In this document: one piece after another, positions 1-7,227 of the stretch
Position numbering within the stretch: position 1 is the first letter of the stretch
How the letters are laid out: each line of letters starts with the position of its first letter
Assembly: GCF_019457905.1 (NCBI RefSeq)
Contig: NZ_JAHZSV010000001.1
Span: 310,001 to 374,000, forward strand
Direction: 5' to 3'
Source of the DNA: Flagellimonas abyssi
GTDB taxonomy: Bacteria > Bacteroidota > Bacteroidia > Flavobacteriales > Flavobacteriaceae
DNA length: 64,000 nt
Program-made: the position numbers and the translations under genes
Notes under the pieces: model-generated
The model's input: only the letters and a program-made list of their open reading frames with translations
The model's database searches: none
Told to the model about the DNA's origin: nothing

Positions 1-1
1 C

Positions 2-541
2 ATAGCCACTGCCAATTGGGGCAAAAGGAATATCAGAAATCGTGACCGCCATGTTAGGTTATACGAGGCATTGAATAGTAAATGTGAAGGTAAGTTTCCT
101 GCAAAATTGGAATACTTTGAAAATGAAACCCACGGTTCTGTTCCTCCAATAGCTTTTTATAATGGAATTTCAAGCATTTTTGAAGACTATGGGATTTCCT
201 ATCGAGATGTGGAAAGCAAAGAACAACTAACTCAACATTTCAAGTCTCTTTCTCAGCGACTATCTTGGAATTTTAGTCCACCAGAATCTCTTGTTAACCG
301 AATAGGTTATAGAATGTTACGGAGTAGAGACGAAAATGAAAAATCTAAAGCACTGGCCTTCTTTATCTTAAATACAGAAAACTTCCCCAATTCATTTAAT
401 GCTTTTGATAGTTTAGGAGAAACTTATGAATCTCTCGGAGATAACAAAAAAGCAATCGAAAATTATAAAAAGTCACTTGAGCTAAATCCTAATAATGAAC
501 ATGCCAAAATGAAGATACAAAGCTTAGGCAATAACCAATAA
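2..541 (+). CDS. Esterase-type alpha/beta hydrolase with C-terminal TPR, 5' end outside window
   Basis: The reading frame is open from the first bases of the window, so this is the last 179 residues of a longer gene. An apparent TTG start at 71 is internal to this open frame. The segment carries ETHGS (His codon at 131-133) followed by a hydrophobic stretch, which matches the catalytic-histidine region of esterase D/IroE-like hydrolases that hydrolyse ester bonds. A TPR unit follows (AFDSLGETYESLGDNKKAIENY is split here as AFDSLGETYESLGD then NKKAIENY), with the typical ...LNPNN turn. Flavobacterial esterases with a C-terminal TPR are common. The nucleophile serine and any signal peptide lie upstream of the window. 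The substrate cannot be inferred. Confidence 0.72.
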   Translation: MATANWGKRNIRNRDRHVRLYEALNSKCEGKFPAKLEYFENETHGSVPPIAFYNGISSIFEDYGISYRDVESKEQLTQHFKSLSQRLSWNFSPPESLVNRIGYRMLRSRDENEKSKALAFFILNTENFPNSFNAFDSLGETYESLGDNKKAIENYKKSLELNPNNEHAKMKIQSLGNNQ

Positions 542-693
542 ACACGATTGGCAACAATGTATGAAAAGTAATCGTCAAGATGGTATGAATTAGTGGTCTT
601 TAGTACTAACAAACATTCTTGTAATTTGAAAAGATACTATCAACTAATCGGCTACTATACTTATACTAAAGGTTATATGCAATGCGAACAAGC

Positions 694-1071
694 CTAGGAG
701 CAGTCATCACAGACACCGGTCAGAACACAATTTGCATTTTGAACTTCATAGCCATTGGGAACTGAATACTCTACCGGAACTTGCAGGCATTCAATCGTAT
801 CACATGACAGACACCTAAAATGAAAATGATGCTGAAAAACTTCTGATGGATCATCACACTTTTTGCAGATTGCAAAATATTGTTTTCCATCTTCTGCTAC
901 AATTTTGTGGACTATATCATCCTCACAAAATCTATTCAGCACTCTATAAATTGTAGCTCTATTAATTTCAATATCCAACTGCCGTTCAATAGCATCTTGA
1001 CTTAATGCTTTTTTTGAACCTGAAAGCAAATCTAGTATCGCTTCTTTTGAAGGTGTATTTCTTCGATTCAT
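694..1071 (-). CDS. Fur-family metalloregulator
   Basis: A 125-residue transcription factor of the Fur/Zur/PerR family. The N-terminal winged helix covers roughly residues 5-60 (NRATIYRVLNRF is the recognition-helix region). The C-terminal dimerisation half has the histidine cluster HHFHF at 81-85 and two CxxC pairs, C87/C90 and C121/C124, which are the usual structural zinc ligands; an extra CKKC lies at 69-72. It is divergent from a redox/methyltransferase operon, and the 88-nt spacer contains a near-perfect inverted repeat that is the likely operator. The metal sensed (Zn, Fe, Mn) or peroxide sensing cannot be decided from the sequence. Length is slightly short for Fur (about 140-150), typical of the small flavobacterial 'transcriptional repressor' members. 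Confidence 0.85.
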   Translation of the reverse strand: MNRRNTPSKEAILDLLSGSKKALSQDAIERQLDIEINRATIYRVLNRFCEDDIVHKIVAEDGKQYFAICKKCDDPSEVFQHHFHFRCLSCDTIECLQVPVEYSVPNGYEVQNANCVLTGVCDDCS

Positions 1072-1079
1072 ATTTTATT

Positions 1080-1146
1080 GCGAATATGTTGCAATAATAC
1101 GAAAAGATAGTATATTTGACCACATTTACTATTGCGACATATTCGC
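1080..1146. promoter_or_regulatory. Paired operator in divergent promoter region
   Basis: GCGAATATGTTGCAATA at 1080-1096 and TATTGCGACATATTCGC at 1130-1146 are inverted copies of each other with 16 of 17 positions matching, with 33 nt between them. Each copy is itself an imperfect dyad of the TTGC-N9-GCAA type (for example 1078-1094). One copy abuts the start of the Fur-family gene and the other lies in the leader of the oxidoreductase operon, so one regulator could control both directions. The sequences are read directly; assignment as a Fur-family operator is inference from position and symmetry. Confidence 0.65.
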
Positions 1147-1255
1147 GTTAGCAAAATAAATGATAGGAAGAAAAATAATCAGGCTATTTGGGGGAAGGAT
1201 GTTAGTAATTGCCCTACCTATACCATTATCTCTCATTGGTCAATACAATAACAAA

Positions 1256-2161
1256 ATGAATAAAAAAGATTTTGAAGTAATCATTATAGGTGGTAGCTAT
1301 GCAGGACTCTCAACAGCAATGGCTTTAGGCCGTTCACTTCGTGAGACCTTGGTAATTGATGCAGGAAAACCGTGTAATCGACAAACACCACATTCGCATA
1401 ATTTTTTAACTCAAGACGGAAGTACACCAAAAGAAATTTCTGAAATTGCAAAGAGCCAAGTAGCAAAATACGACAGTGTCAAATTTTATAACGGACTTGC
1501 TGTAAGTGGAAAGAAAATTAAAAAAGGTTTTCAAATCACTACCTCAAGTGGAGATATTTTTACTGGAAAAAAATTGGTTTTCGCCACAGGAATTAAAGAC
1601 ATAATGCCAGATATAAATGGCTTCTCGCAATGTTGGGGAATTTCCGTAGTGCATTGTCCTTATTGCCACGGTTATGAAATACGAAATAAGAAAACTGCAA
1701 TTATTGCCAATGGGGAAAGAGCATTTCACCTAGCCACTTTAATCAATAATTTGACGCAAGATATCACAATCATTACCTCTGAAAAGAAAGATTTTGAAGA
1801 AAACCAGCTCAAAAAATTAAAGCAACATACTATTCAAATCATCGAAAAAGAAGTTTCTTCAATCGAACATACAAATGGGCAATTAAAAAGTATTGTGTTC
1901 AAAGACGGCAGTGCGGCAAGTTTTGAATGTGCCTACGCTTCAATTCCATTTGAACAAAGCTCTAATATACCAAATGAATTAGGCTGTGAATTTACAGAAA
2001 GCGGACATATTGAAGTAAATTTTATGCAAAAAACCACAGAAGAGGGCATATTTGCCTGTGGCGACAACAGTACAATGATGCGTTCTGTATCAATGGCCGT
2101 TAGCAGTGGGAACATAACCGGGGCAATGGTAAATCATGAACTCACACAAGAAAATTTTTAA
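1256..2161 (+). CDS. Thioredoxin reductase-like FAD/NAD(P)-dependent oxidoreductase
   Basis: A 301-residue flavoprotein. The N-terminal Rossmann motif GGSYAG (12-17) binds FAD, the pair CPYC (Cys134, Cys137) followed by HGYE sits where thioredoxin reductases have their CxxC, and the C-terminal IFACGDNS closes the FAD site. The ATG at 1256 is chosen because MNKKDFEVIIIGG starts exactly where the family starts; the frame is open back to 1160, but that extension has no family counterpart and follows the operator directly. First gene of a plus-strand operon with an 81-residue protein (2-nt gap) and a methyltransferase. The middle NAD(P) motif looks degenerate (IIANGERA), so the electron donor may not be standard NADPH. 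Likely repressed by the divergent Fur-family protein. Confidence 0.82.
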   Translation: MNKKDFEVIIIGGSYAGLSTAMALGRSLRETLVIDAGKPCNRQTPHSHNFLTQDGSTPKEISEIAKSQVAKYDSVKFYNGLAVSGKKIKKGFQITTSSGDIFTGKKLVFATGIKDIMPDINGFSQCWGISVVHCPYCHGYEIRNKKTAIIANGERAFHLATLINNLTQDITIITSEKKDFEENQLKKLKQHTIQIIEKEVSSIEHTNGQLKSIVFKDGSAASFECAYASIPFEQSSNIPNELGCEFTESGHIEVNFMQKTTEEGIFACGDNSTMMRSVSMAVSSGNITGAMVNHELTQENF

Positions 2162-2163
2162 TT

Positions 2164-2409
2164 ATGGTAGAAGTGTTTATAACCAATGTAAAGTCAGAAA
2201 TTCTATCAATAGAAATTCTACAATTTTTGGAAAAGGAGTATCCACAAATAGAATTTATTTTTGATTTGGAAGATTTCAATAAACCATACCCTTGCGGTCA
2301 TTCCATTTTAAGAATAGAAGGAAAAGTGATAGACACAAATTACATAACTCAACAACTTAGAAGTAAAGGAATTGAATGTGAATTATTAGAAGATAAAATT
2401 TGTTTATAG
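2164..2409 (+). CDS. Small conserved-looking protein, possible HMA-like fold
   Basis: An 81-residue protein starting 2 nt after the oxidoreductase stop, and followed after 1 nt by the methyltransferase start, so the three are translationally linked. It begins MVEVFITNV and alternates predicted strands and helices in a way that resembles a small ferredoxin-like (heavy-metal-associated) domain, but it lacks the CxxC metal-binding loop; its cysteines are in PCGH (residues 43-46) and near the C-terminus. No function is recognised. The tight coupling with a CxxC flavoprotein and a methyltransferase suggests a substrate- or metal-handling accessory. Confidence 0.6.
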   Translation: MVEVFITNVKSEILSIEILQFLEKEYPQIEFIFDLEDFNKPYPCGHSILRIEGKVIDTNYITQQLRSKGIECELLEDKICL

Positions 2410-2410
2410 G

Positions 2411-3013
2411 ATGACAGAATTTTGGGAAACTGCTTTTAGAGATAAGCAAGAAATGTGGGGAATGGAACCTGCAAAATCGGCTGAATTGACAAAAACCTTT
2501 TTTGTAGAAAATTCGGTAAAAAATATTTTAATTCCCGGAATTGGATATGGTCGAAATGCCTAAACATTTATCCAAAATGGAATAACCGTAAGTGGAATTG
2601 AAATTTCAAAAACAGCCATTCAACTCGCAAAAAAACATTATGGAAATGAAGTGACCATTTTTCATGGCTCTGTAACCAAAATGCCTTTTGATGGTAATAA
2701 ATATGACGGAATATTTTGTTACGCTCTTATTCATTTATTGGACAGCAAAGAAAGGAAAAAGCTAATCCAGGACTGTTACAATCAACTGACCGAAAACGGA
2801 TTCATGGTTTTTACAGCTATAAATAAAAACGCATCTCAATTTGGGCAAGGTGAATTGATAGGTAAAGACCGTTACGAAACCCATAAAGGAGCAAGAATAT
2901 TTTACTATGACCGAGAATCTGTCAAAACAGAATTTGAAAAATTCGGACTTTTTGAAATCACTGAAGTGGACGAAAATCAGCCGATGTATCTGATCATATG
3001 CAAAAAGAAATAA
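2411..3013 (+). pseudogene. Class I SAM-dependent methyltransferase interrupted by an in-frame stop
   Basis: The frame starts with ATG at 2411 (MTEFWETAFRDKQEMWG), reaches the SAM-binding motif I as IPGIGYGRNA, and meets TAA at 2561-2563. The same frame then continues without a break as TFIQNGITVSGIEIS and runs to the stop at 3011-3013, giving 201 codons in total, a normal size for a TehB/TPMT-like small methyltransferase. A glutamine or lysine codon at 2561 is what related sequences would have, so a single substitution explains the stop. A restart at GTG 2651 would lack motif I and be inactive. It is either a recent pseudogene or a sequencing error. It overlaps no other gene and is the last gene of the Fur-linked operon. 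Confidence 0.75.
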
Positions 3014-3040
3014 TAGCACAGCACACAATACTAGCTTTAC

Positions 3041-3083
3041 TTCATTGCTCCACTCTCCCCTAAACTAAATTTCCTACTTTTAA
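3041..3083 (+). repeat. 43-nt spacer module, copy 1
   Basis: Starts TTCATTGCTCC and ends AAATTTCCTACTTTTAA. It matches the segment 4920-4962 at 36 of 43 positions although the flanking genes (VOC protein, SRPBCC protein) are unrelated. The right end resembles a Bacteroidetes -7 box (TACTTTTA), so it may carry a promoter. Weaker versions of the ATTGC...TAAAC pattern occur near 5412 and 5979. Confidence 0.5.
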
Positions 3084-3090
3084 AAAAGAT

Positions 3091-3154
3091 TGATTTCGTC
3101 CCGCGGCCCTAGCTCGCTGGAAAATCCTTCCTATTGGTAGGTACAACGAAATCA
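3091..3154. repeat. Hairpin-forming inverted repeat in accessory spacer
   Basis: TGATTTCGT (3091-3099) and ACGAAATCA (3146-3154) are a perfect 9-bp inverted repeat enclosing 46 nt that contain the GC-rich CCCGCGGCCC. It is followed by ACGTTGGC at 3162-3169. The layout resembles a folded recombination site of gene-cassette type but no consensus attC boxes can be confirmed by eye. Confidence 0.4.
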
Positions 3155-3213
3155 TAGCCGAGACGTTGGCGATCATTTAAAATCACTATCAACAAAAAAT
3201 AAAAGAAATAATT

Positions 3214-3585
3214 ATGGATACAGAGTTTGAAGCAGGAATTAACATTGCAATAAAGATTCCCAAAAATAAATATGAGAAAACCGTTGCTTTTTACAGAGAT
3301 ATATTGAAGTTGGATGTGGAAGAAAAACCAATTACCAATCCAACCGTTTCAAGAACCCATGAAGTTAAATTTGGAAAAAATGTAATTTGGTTGGACTGCG
3401 TGGATAATTATACACATTCAGAAACTTGGTTACAACTTACAGTCCCCAATGTAGAACAAGCCACAAGCTATTTGGAATCGAAAGGAGTGGAAACCTGTGA
3501 TGAGCTTGAAGAACTTCCAGAAAATATGCACTGGATTCAAGACCCTGCAGGAACAGTATTCAATCTACAAAAGAGAGAAAAGTAA
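3214..3585 (+). CDS. VOC-superfamily (glyoxalase/bleomycin-resistance-like) protein
   Basis: A 123-residue single-domain protein with the paired beta-alpha-beta-beta-beta pattern of the vicinal oxygen chelate superfamily: INIAIKIPKNKYEKTVAFYRDIL at the N-terminus (split: INIAIKIPKN, KYEKTVAFYRDIL) and MHWIQDPAGTVFNLQK at the C-terminus, where DPxG precedes the final metal-side strand. The first metal histidine of classical glyoxalases is replaced (INIAI), so metal-dependent catalysis is doubtful; such proteins often bind small toxic ligands or act as uncharacterised lyases/dioxygenases. It is followed after 43 nt by an AraC-type regulator. Confidence 0.8.
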   Translation: MDTEFEAGINIAIKIPKNKYEKTVAFYRDILKLDVEEKPITNPTVSRTHEVKFGKNVIWLDCVDNYTHSETWLQLTVPNVEQATSYLESKGVETCDELEELPENMHWIQDPAGTVFNLQKREK

Positions 3586-3628
3586 CAATTTTGACCAAAA
3601 ACAAACCATTGGCGGTAATGTGAACAAG

Positions 3629-4033
3629 ATGACATTCTATCAAAAAGAAATAAATCGGATAAAAGGGATTTGCTACTCAAATAAAGATCAAATTCAAATC
3701 GCAATCGGAACGAGAAACTATATGGAGAACAACTTCGATAGAAAATTGAATCTGGATTTGCTCTCACACATCAAATTTACTTCAAAATTCCATCTTTTGC
3801 GACTTTTTAAAAAGTACTACGGACAAACACCAAAACAATATCTTATCGACAAAAGGATTGGGCAATCAAAAAGCTATTTAAAAAAGGGAATGTCTGTATC
3901 AGAAACTTGTTACGCTGTGGGATTTGAAAGTCCAAGTTCATTCAGTACACTTTTCAAAAAAAAGATTGGACAAACGCCAACTGATTTTCAAATCGAGCAA
4001 TTTTCACAAAGTCAATCGAAAAACGATTTTTGA
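3629..4033 (+). CDS. AraC-family helix-turn-helix regulator (stand-alone DNA-binding domain)
   Basis: A 134-residue protein made almost entirely of the AraC/XylS DNA-binding domain: the first HTH around LDLLSHIKFTSKFHLLRLF and the second around SVSETCYAVGFESPSSFSTLF, ending in the conserved IGQTP motif. There is no ligand-binding domain. The ATG at 3629 (MTFYQKEINR) is preferred; the frame is open further upstream into the VOC gene but without family similarity. The next gene, 31 nt downstream, is another VOC protein, and AraC-plus-VOC pairs are frequent in flavobacteria, so it probably regulates that neighbour. Confidence 0.85.
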   Translation: MTFYQKEINRIKGICYSNKDQIQIAIGTRNYMENNFDRKLNLDLLSHIKFTSKFHLLRLFKKYYGQTPKQYLIDKRIGQSKSYLKKGMSVSETCYAVGFESPSSFSTLFKKKIGQTPTDFQIEQFSQSQSKNDF

Positions 4034-4064
4034 AATTTGGATGTTAAATTTAAAAATCAAAAGA

Positions 4065-4460
4065 ATGAAAGTAAAAGTATTAAGTATTCCTGTTCAAAAC
4101 CAAGAAAAAGCATTGAAATTTTATACTGAAACATTGGGTTTTGTGAAAAAAATGGACGTTCCGTTGAGTGAACAAAATAGATGGCTAACCGTGGTAAATA
4201 AGGAAGAACAAGACGGAACGGAAATTTTACTGGAGCCTTCGCCCAACCATTTTGAACCTGCAAAAGTTTATCAAAAGGCGCTCATGGACGCAGGTATACC
4301 ATACGCCCAATTTAATGTTGAAAACACACAAATGGAATATGACAGACTTAAAAGCCTTGGGGTTGAATTTAGTGTAAAACCAACTGAAATGGGAACTGTA
4401 AAAATTGCCGTGTTTAACGACACTTGCGGCAACAACATACAAATAGTGGAAATATTATGA
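4065..4460 (+). CDS. VOC-superfamily (glyoxalase-like) protein
   Basis: 131 residues starting MKVKVLSIPVQNQEKALKFY, the classical first beta strand and helix of the VOC fold, with ETLGFVKK after it and a C-terminal NDTCGNNIQIVEI where the DxxGN motif ends the second module. The start at 4065 is chosen by family N-terminus; an in-frame ATG at 4041 would add eight residues. Likely a small-molecule binding or lyase/resistance protein of the YaeR/PhnB-like type; substrate unknown. It follows the AraC-type regulator closely and is probably co-transcribed with it. Confidence 0.8.
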   Translation: MKVKVLSIPVQNQEKALKFYTETLGFVKKMDVPLSEQNRWLTVVNKEEQDGTEILLEPSPNHFEPAKVYQKALMDAGIPYAQFNVENTQMEYDRLKSLGVEFSVKPTEMGTVKIAVFNDTCGNNIQIVEIL

Positions 4461-4515
4461 AAAATGAAAAGCGGCTTTGTGCATTGACTCATTTAACTAC
4501 TGTAAAAAACAGCTA

Positions 4516-4854
4516 ATGGCAACTTTTGGGACATTGGAAAAAATAATACTGGACTTTCCAGAAATTACGGTAGAACCCCATTTTGAAAAAATATCGTTTC
4601 GGGTTAAAAATAAAATTTTTGCAACGTATGATGAAAAAAACAATCGCGTTACGGTTAAACTATCTGAATGCGAACAAGATAAATTTTCATCATTAGATTC
4701 CCAAATTTACCCAGTAGACAACAAATGGGGAAAACAAGGCTGGACATTCATTGATTTGAGTGAAGTTAATCAAGATTTGCTGACCAAGATATTGATAGTG
4801 GCATATTGTGAAGTTGCACCCAGAAAGCTGTGGGAACAGATAAGAAAGAACTAA
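4516..4854 (+). CDS. MmcQ/YjbR-family protein
   Basis: A 112-residue protein with the family pattern: an N-terminal helix (TLEKIILDFPEITVEPHFEKISF), the core strand pair SFRVKNKIFATYDEKNN / RVTVKLS, then GWTFIDLSEV and a final helix with a basic patch (PRKLWEQIRKN). YjbR-like proteins have a double-wing fold related to DNA-binding proteins and are of unknown function. The ATG at 4516 fits the short version of the family; the frame extends to a TTG at 4477. It begins 55 nt after the VOC gene. Confidence 0.78.
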   Translation: MATFGTLEKIILDFPEITVEPHFEKISFRVKNKIFATYDEKNNRVTVKLSECEQDKFSSLDSQIYPVDNKWGKQGWTFIDLSEVNQDLLTKILIVAYCEVAPRKLWEQIRKN

Positions 4855-4919
4855 AAATAAAAACGAACCGCCAAAATCGGGGATAGTTAATAAAAATAAC
4901 TACAACTAATACTGGCTAT

Positions 4920-4962
4920 TTCATTGTTCCCTCCTGCCTTAAACTAAATTTCCTACATTTAA
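4920..4962 (+). repeat. 43-nt spacer module, copy 2
   Basis: Starts TTCATTGTTCC and ends AAATTTCCTACATTTAA; 36 of 43 positions match copy 1 at 3041-3083. It lies 22 nt upstream of the SRPBCC gene. The TACATTTA at its right end is seven of eight to the TAnnTTTG -7 box, so the module may be a mobile or duplicated promoter segment. Confidence 0.5.
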
Positions 4963-4984
4963 GACAACAAATACGTGGAGAAAT

Positions 4985-5395
4985 ATGAATAGAATAACTG
5001 TCAAAGTTTCTGTTAAAGCTGATATTGACAAAGTTTGGAATTGTTGGACAGATCCAGAGCATATTACGAATTGGAATTTTGCAACGGACGAATGGTGTTG
5101 CCCAAAAGTTGAGAACAATCTTCGACCGAATGAAAAATTTTCGTGGAGAATGGAAGCTAAAGATGGTAGTATGGGGTTTGATTTTGAGGGAACATATAAT
5201 AAAATCGCTGAAAAAGAATGGATTTCGTATAAGATGTCAGACGGACGAAAAGTTGACATTGAATTCACTCAAAACGGAAATGAAATTCAAGTCAGCGAAA
5301 CCTTTGATGCAGAGGGAACGAATTCCGACGAACTGCAACGTGCAGGCTGGCAAGCTATACTAGGGAATTTTAAAAAATACGTTGAATCCGAATAA
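4985..5395 (+). CDS. SRPBCC (AHSA1-like, START/Bet v1 fold) protein
   Basis: 136 residues with the AHSA1 signature: ITVKVSVKADIDKVWNCWTDPEHITNWNFA near the N-terminus, a central strand GFDFEGTYNKIAEKEWISYKM and the C-terminal helix beginning ELQRAGWQAILGNFKKYVE (each quoted in parts only; the motifs are VWNCWTDPEHITNW, GTYNKI and GWQAILGNFKKY). The fold forms a hydrophobic ligand cavity; most such proteins are uncharacterised, some activate Hsp90 or bind lipids. It stands alone with its own upstream module (copy 2 of the 43-nt repeat). Confidence 0.85.
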   Translation: MNRITVKVSVKADIDKVWNCWTDPEHITNWNFATDEWCCPKVENNLRPNEKFSWRMEAKDGSMGFDFEGTYNKIAEKEWISYKMSDGRKVDIEFTQNGNEIQVSETFDAEGTNSDELQRAGWQAILGNFKKYVESE

Positions 5396-5529
5396 GACAT
5401 GCCGCTATAATTCATTGCCCTTCCTGCCCTCAATTAAACAACAATACTAATTTTGTACTGCAGCCAAGGCCCACCAGCCACAACTTTAGCAAAACCAAAT
5501 CCGTTGTATTAAGTTAAATATAGACGATA

Positions 5530-5913
5530 ATGGGATATCAAATACACATATTTAGACCTAAAGAGGCTAATGTAATCTCATATGAGGAACTGAAAAAATT
5601 GATTGATTCGGACGATAGCTTACTACTATCTGAAAGCAATATAAACGAAATTTTATGGGTCAATCATCCATTGGGTGGAATAGATGGACATACTCCAGTA
5701 TTATATTTTGAAGAAAAACGAATTTCAAGTAGATATCCAGACGAGTTTGTAACAAAGAAAATGTTTGATATGGCGCAACAAATAAATGCTGCGTTGGGGG
5801 ATGATGAAGAGGCGTTCGATGACAATTATAGACTAGAAATAGATAAAAGTTGTGAGAATATTTTGCGTAGAAATAATAGAAAATCAAATAAGCCAAAATG
5901 GAAATTTTGGTAG
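5530..5913 (+). CDS. Hypothetical protein, acidic with basic tail
   Basis: 127 residues, no recognised domain. It starts MGYQIHIFRPKEANVISYEE, has a central GGIDGHTPVLYF segment, an acidic stretch around GDDEEAFDD and a basic C-terminus (RRNNRKSNKPKWKFW). No signal peptide or membrane segment. The pattern of strands and acidic residues is reminiscent of small immunity-type or SMI1-like accessory proteins, but this is only an impression. It lies alone between two spacers with cassette-like features. Confidence 0.6.
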   Translation: MGYQIHIFRPKEANVISYEELKKLIDSDDSLLLSESNINEILWVNHPLGGIDGHTPVLYFEEKRISSRYPDEFVTKKMFDMAQQINAALGDDEEAFDDNYRLEIDKSCENILRRNNRKSNKPKWKFW

Positions 5914-6056
5914 CAAGCCTTTCTGTAAAAAGTAAAATGCCGCGAAACTATCGCAAGCCATAGGGGAAAAAACCTTCTCTATTGCTTTTTCCTATTTTTA
6001 AACTCTAAACATTAGTGCGTAAAATCCGCTACGACCAATAAGCGATTTGATTACCC

Positions 6057-7178
6057 ATGATTATGAAAAAAAAGAGAATACCACTAACATTTATTATTCT
6101 GCTCACAGTAACAATAAACGGATCTGCTCAAGAAACAACCTTCTTTAATGCAGATGGATTCTTTTCAATAGGAACGCAATCAAACCGAACCGCATCAATA
6201 ACCTTGTTTGACATTGACAAAGACGGGGATTTGGATGCACTCGTTGCAAATGGTAGACATTGGGCAGAACAGAACTATATTTATTACAATGACGGAAAAG
6301 GAGGCTTTAAGATGGCTCAACCACTCGGAAAATTTCTTGATGCTTCCTATGCTATCAAAAGTGCCGACTTCAACAATGATGGATTTATGGACATTGCTGT
6401 CGCCAATGACAACGTACCCAATAAAATTTATTTTGGTTCGGACAATCAAAACTTTGATCATGCAACTTCTTTTGGTTCTATATCGCCTTCAAGAAATCTT
6501 GAAATAGCAGATATTGACAATGATGGAGATTTTGATTTAATCCTATCGAATCGAAAGGCTGAAAACGAAATTTGCTTAAATGATGGAAAGGGAAATTTTG
6601 AAAATATAATCGCTTTCGGGAATAAATCCGACCAGACAATACAAACTAAAGCGGTAGACATTAATAAAGATGGCTTTTTGGACTTGATAACAGCGGAAAG
6701 ACAGAGCAAAAATCGAATTTATATAAATGACGGGGAACAGAATTTTATAAAGATCATAGCATTTGGCAATGAAGAGGATCAAACTCGTTCAATCGATATT
6801 GGGGATTTTGATAAAGATGGATTCTTGGACATTGCAACTGGAAATTTAGGTTCTAAAAACAGTATCTACTTCGGTGATAAAAGCTTGGCTTTCAATCGCG
6901 TTTTTGATTTTAAATCAGAACGTAATACTTCCTCGATTAAGATATCTGATTTAAATCAAGATGGATATTTGGACATCATTGAGGGAAATTCGGAAGAACA
7001 AAATTATGTCCATTTGGGACAAAAAAATGGAGAGTTTAAAGAAATTGGGTTGAGGGAAGATTTAATGGACGATACCTATAATATAGAAACAGGAGATTTG
7101 AACGGCGATGGTTTTCCAGACATTGTAGAATCGAATTCCGGAACTTGGAACTTATACTATAGAACACAAAAAAAATAG
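6057..7178 (+). CDS. Secreted FG-GAP/VCBS-repeat protein
   Basis: 373 residues with a signal peptide (KKKRIPLTFIILLTVTINGSAQ ends in an A-Q cleavage site). The mature part consists of about seven repeats of the form D-x-(D/N)-x-D-G-(D/F/Y)-x-D, e.g. DIDKDGDLDAL, DFNNDGFMDIA, DIDNDGDFDLI, DINKDGFLDLI, DFDKDGFLDIA, DLNQDGYLDII and DLNGDGFPDIV, spaced about 45-50 residues. These are calcium-binding loops of a seven-bladed beta-propeller as in integrin-alpha and VCBS proteins. It probably acts outside the cell or on the surface; a binding partner is not evident. ATGATTATG at the start allows 6057 or 6063. Confidence 0.85.
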   Translation: MIMKKKRIPLTFIILLTVTINGSAQETTFFNADGFFSIGTQSNRTASITLFDIDKDGDLDALVANGRHWAEQNYIYYNDGKGGFKMAQPLGKFLDASYAIKSADFNNDGFMDIAVANDNVPNKIYFGSDNQNFDHATSFGSISPSRNLEIADIDNDGDFDLILSNRKAENEICLNDGKGNFENIIAFGNKSDQTIQTKAVDINKDGFLDLITAERQSKNRIYINDGEQNFIKIIAFGNEEDQTRSIDIGDFDKDGFLDIATGNLGSKNSIYFGDKSLAFNRVFDFKSERNTSSIKISDLNQDGYLDIIEGNSEEQNYVHLGQKNGEFKEIGLREDLMDDTYNIETGDLNGDGFPDIVESNSGTWNLYYRTQKK

Positions 7179-7227
7179 CTTTGGCTACAATGGTTCGAAA
7201 CAAAATAAAAAACAGGACTGTACTGAA

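Noticed and set aside
1160..1255. N-terminal extension of the oxidoreductase
   Set aside because: Hydrophobic extension starts right after the operator and has no counterpart in the family; ATG 1256 fits.
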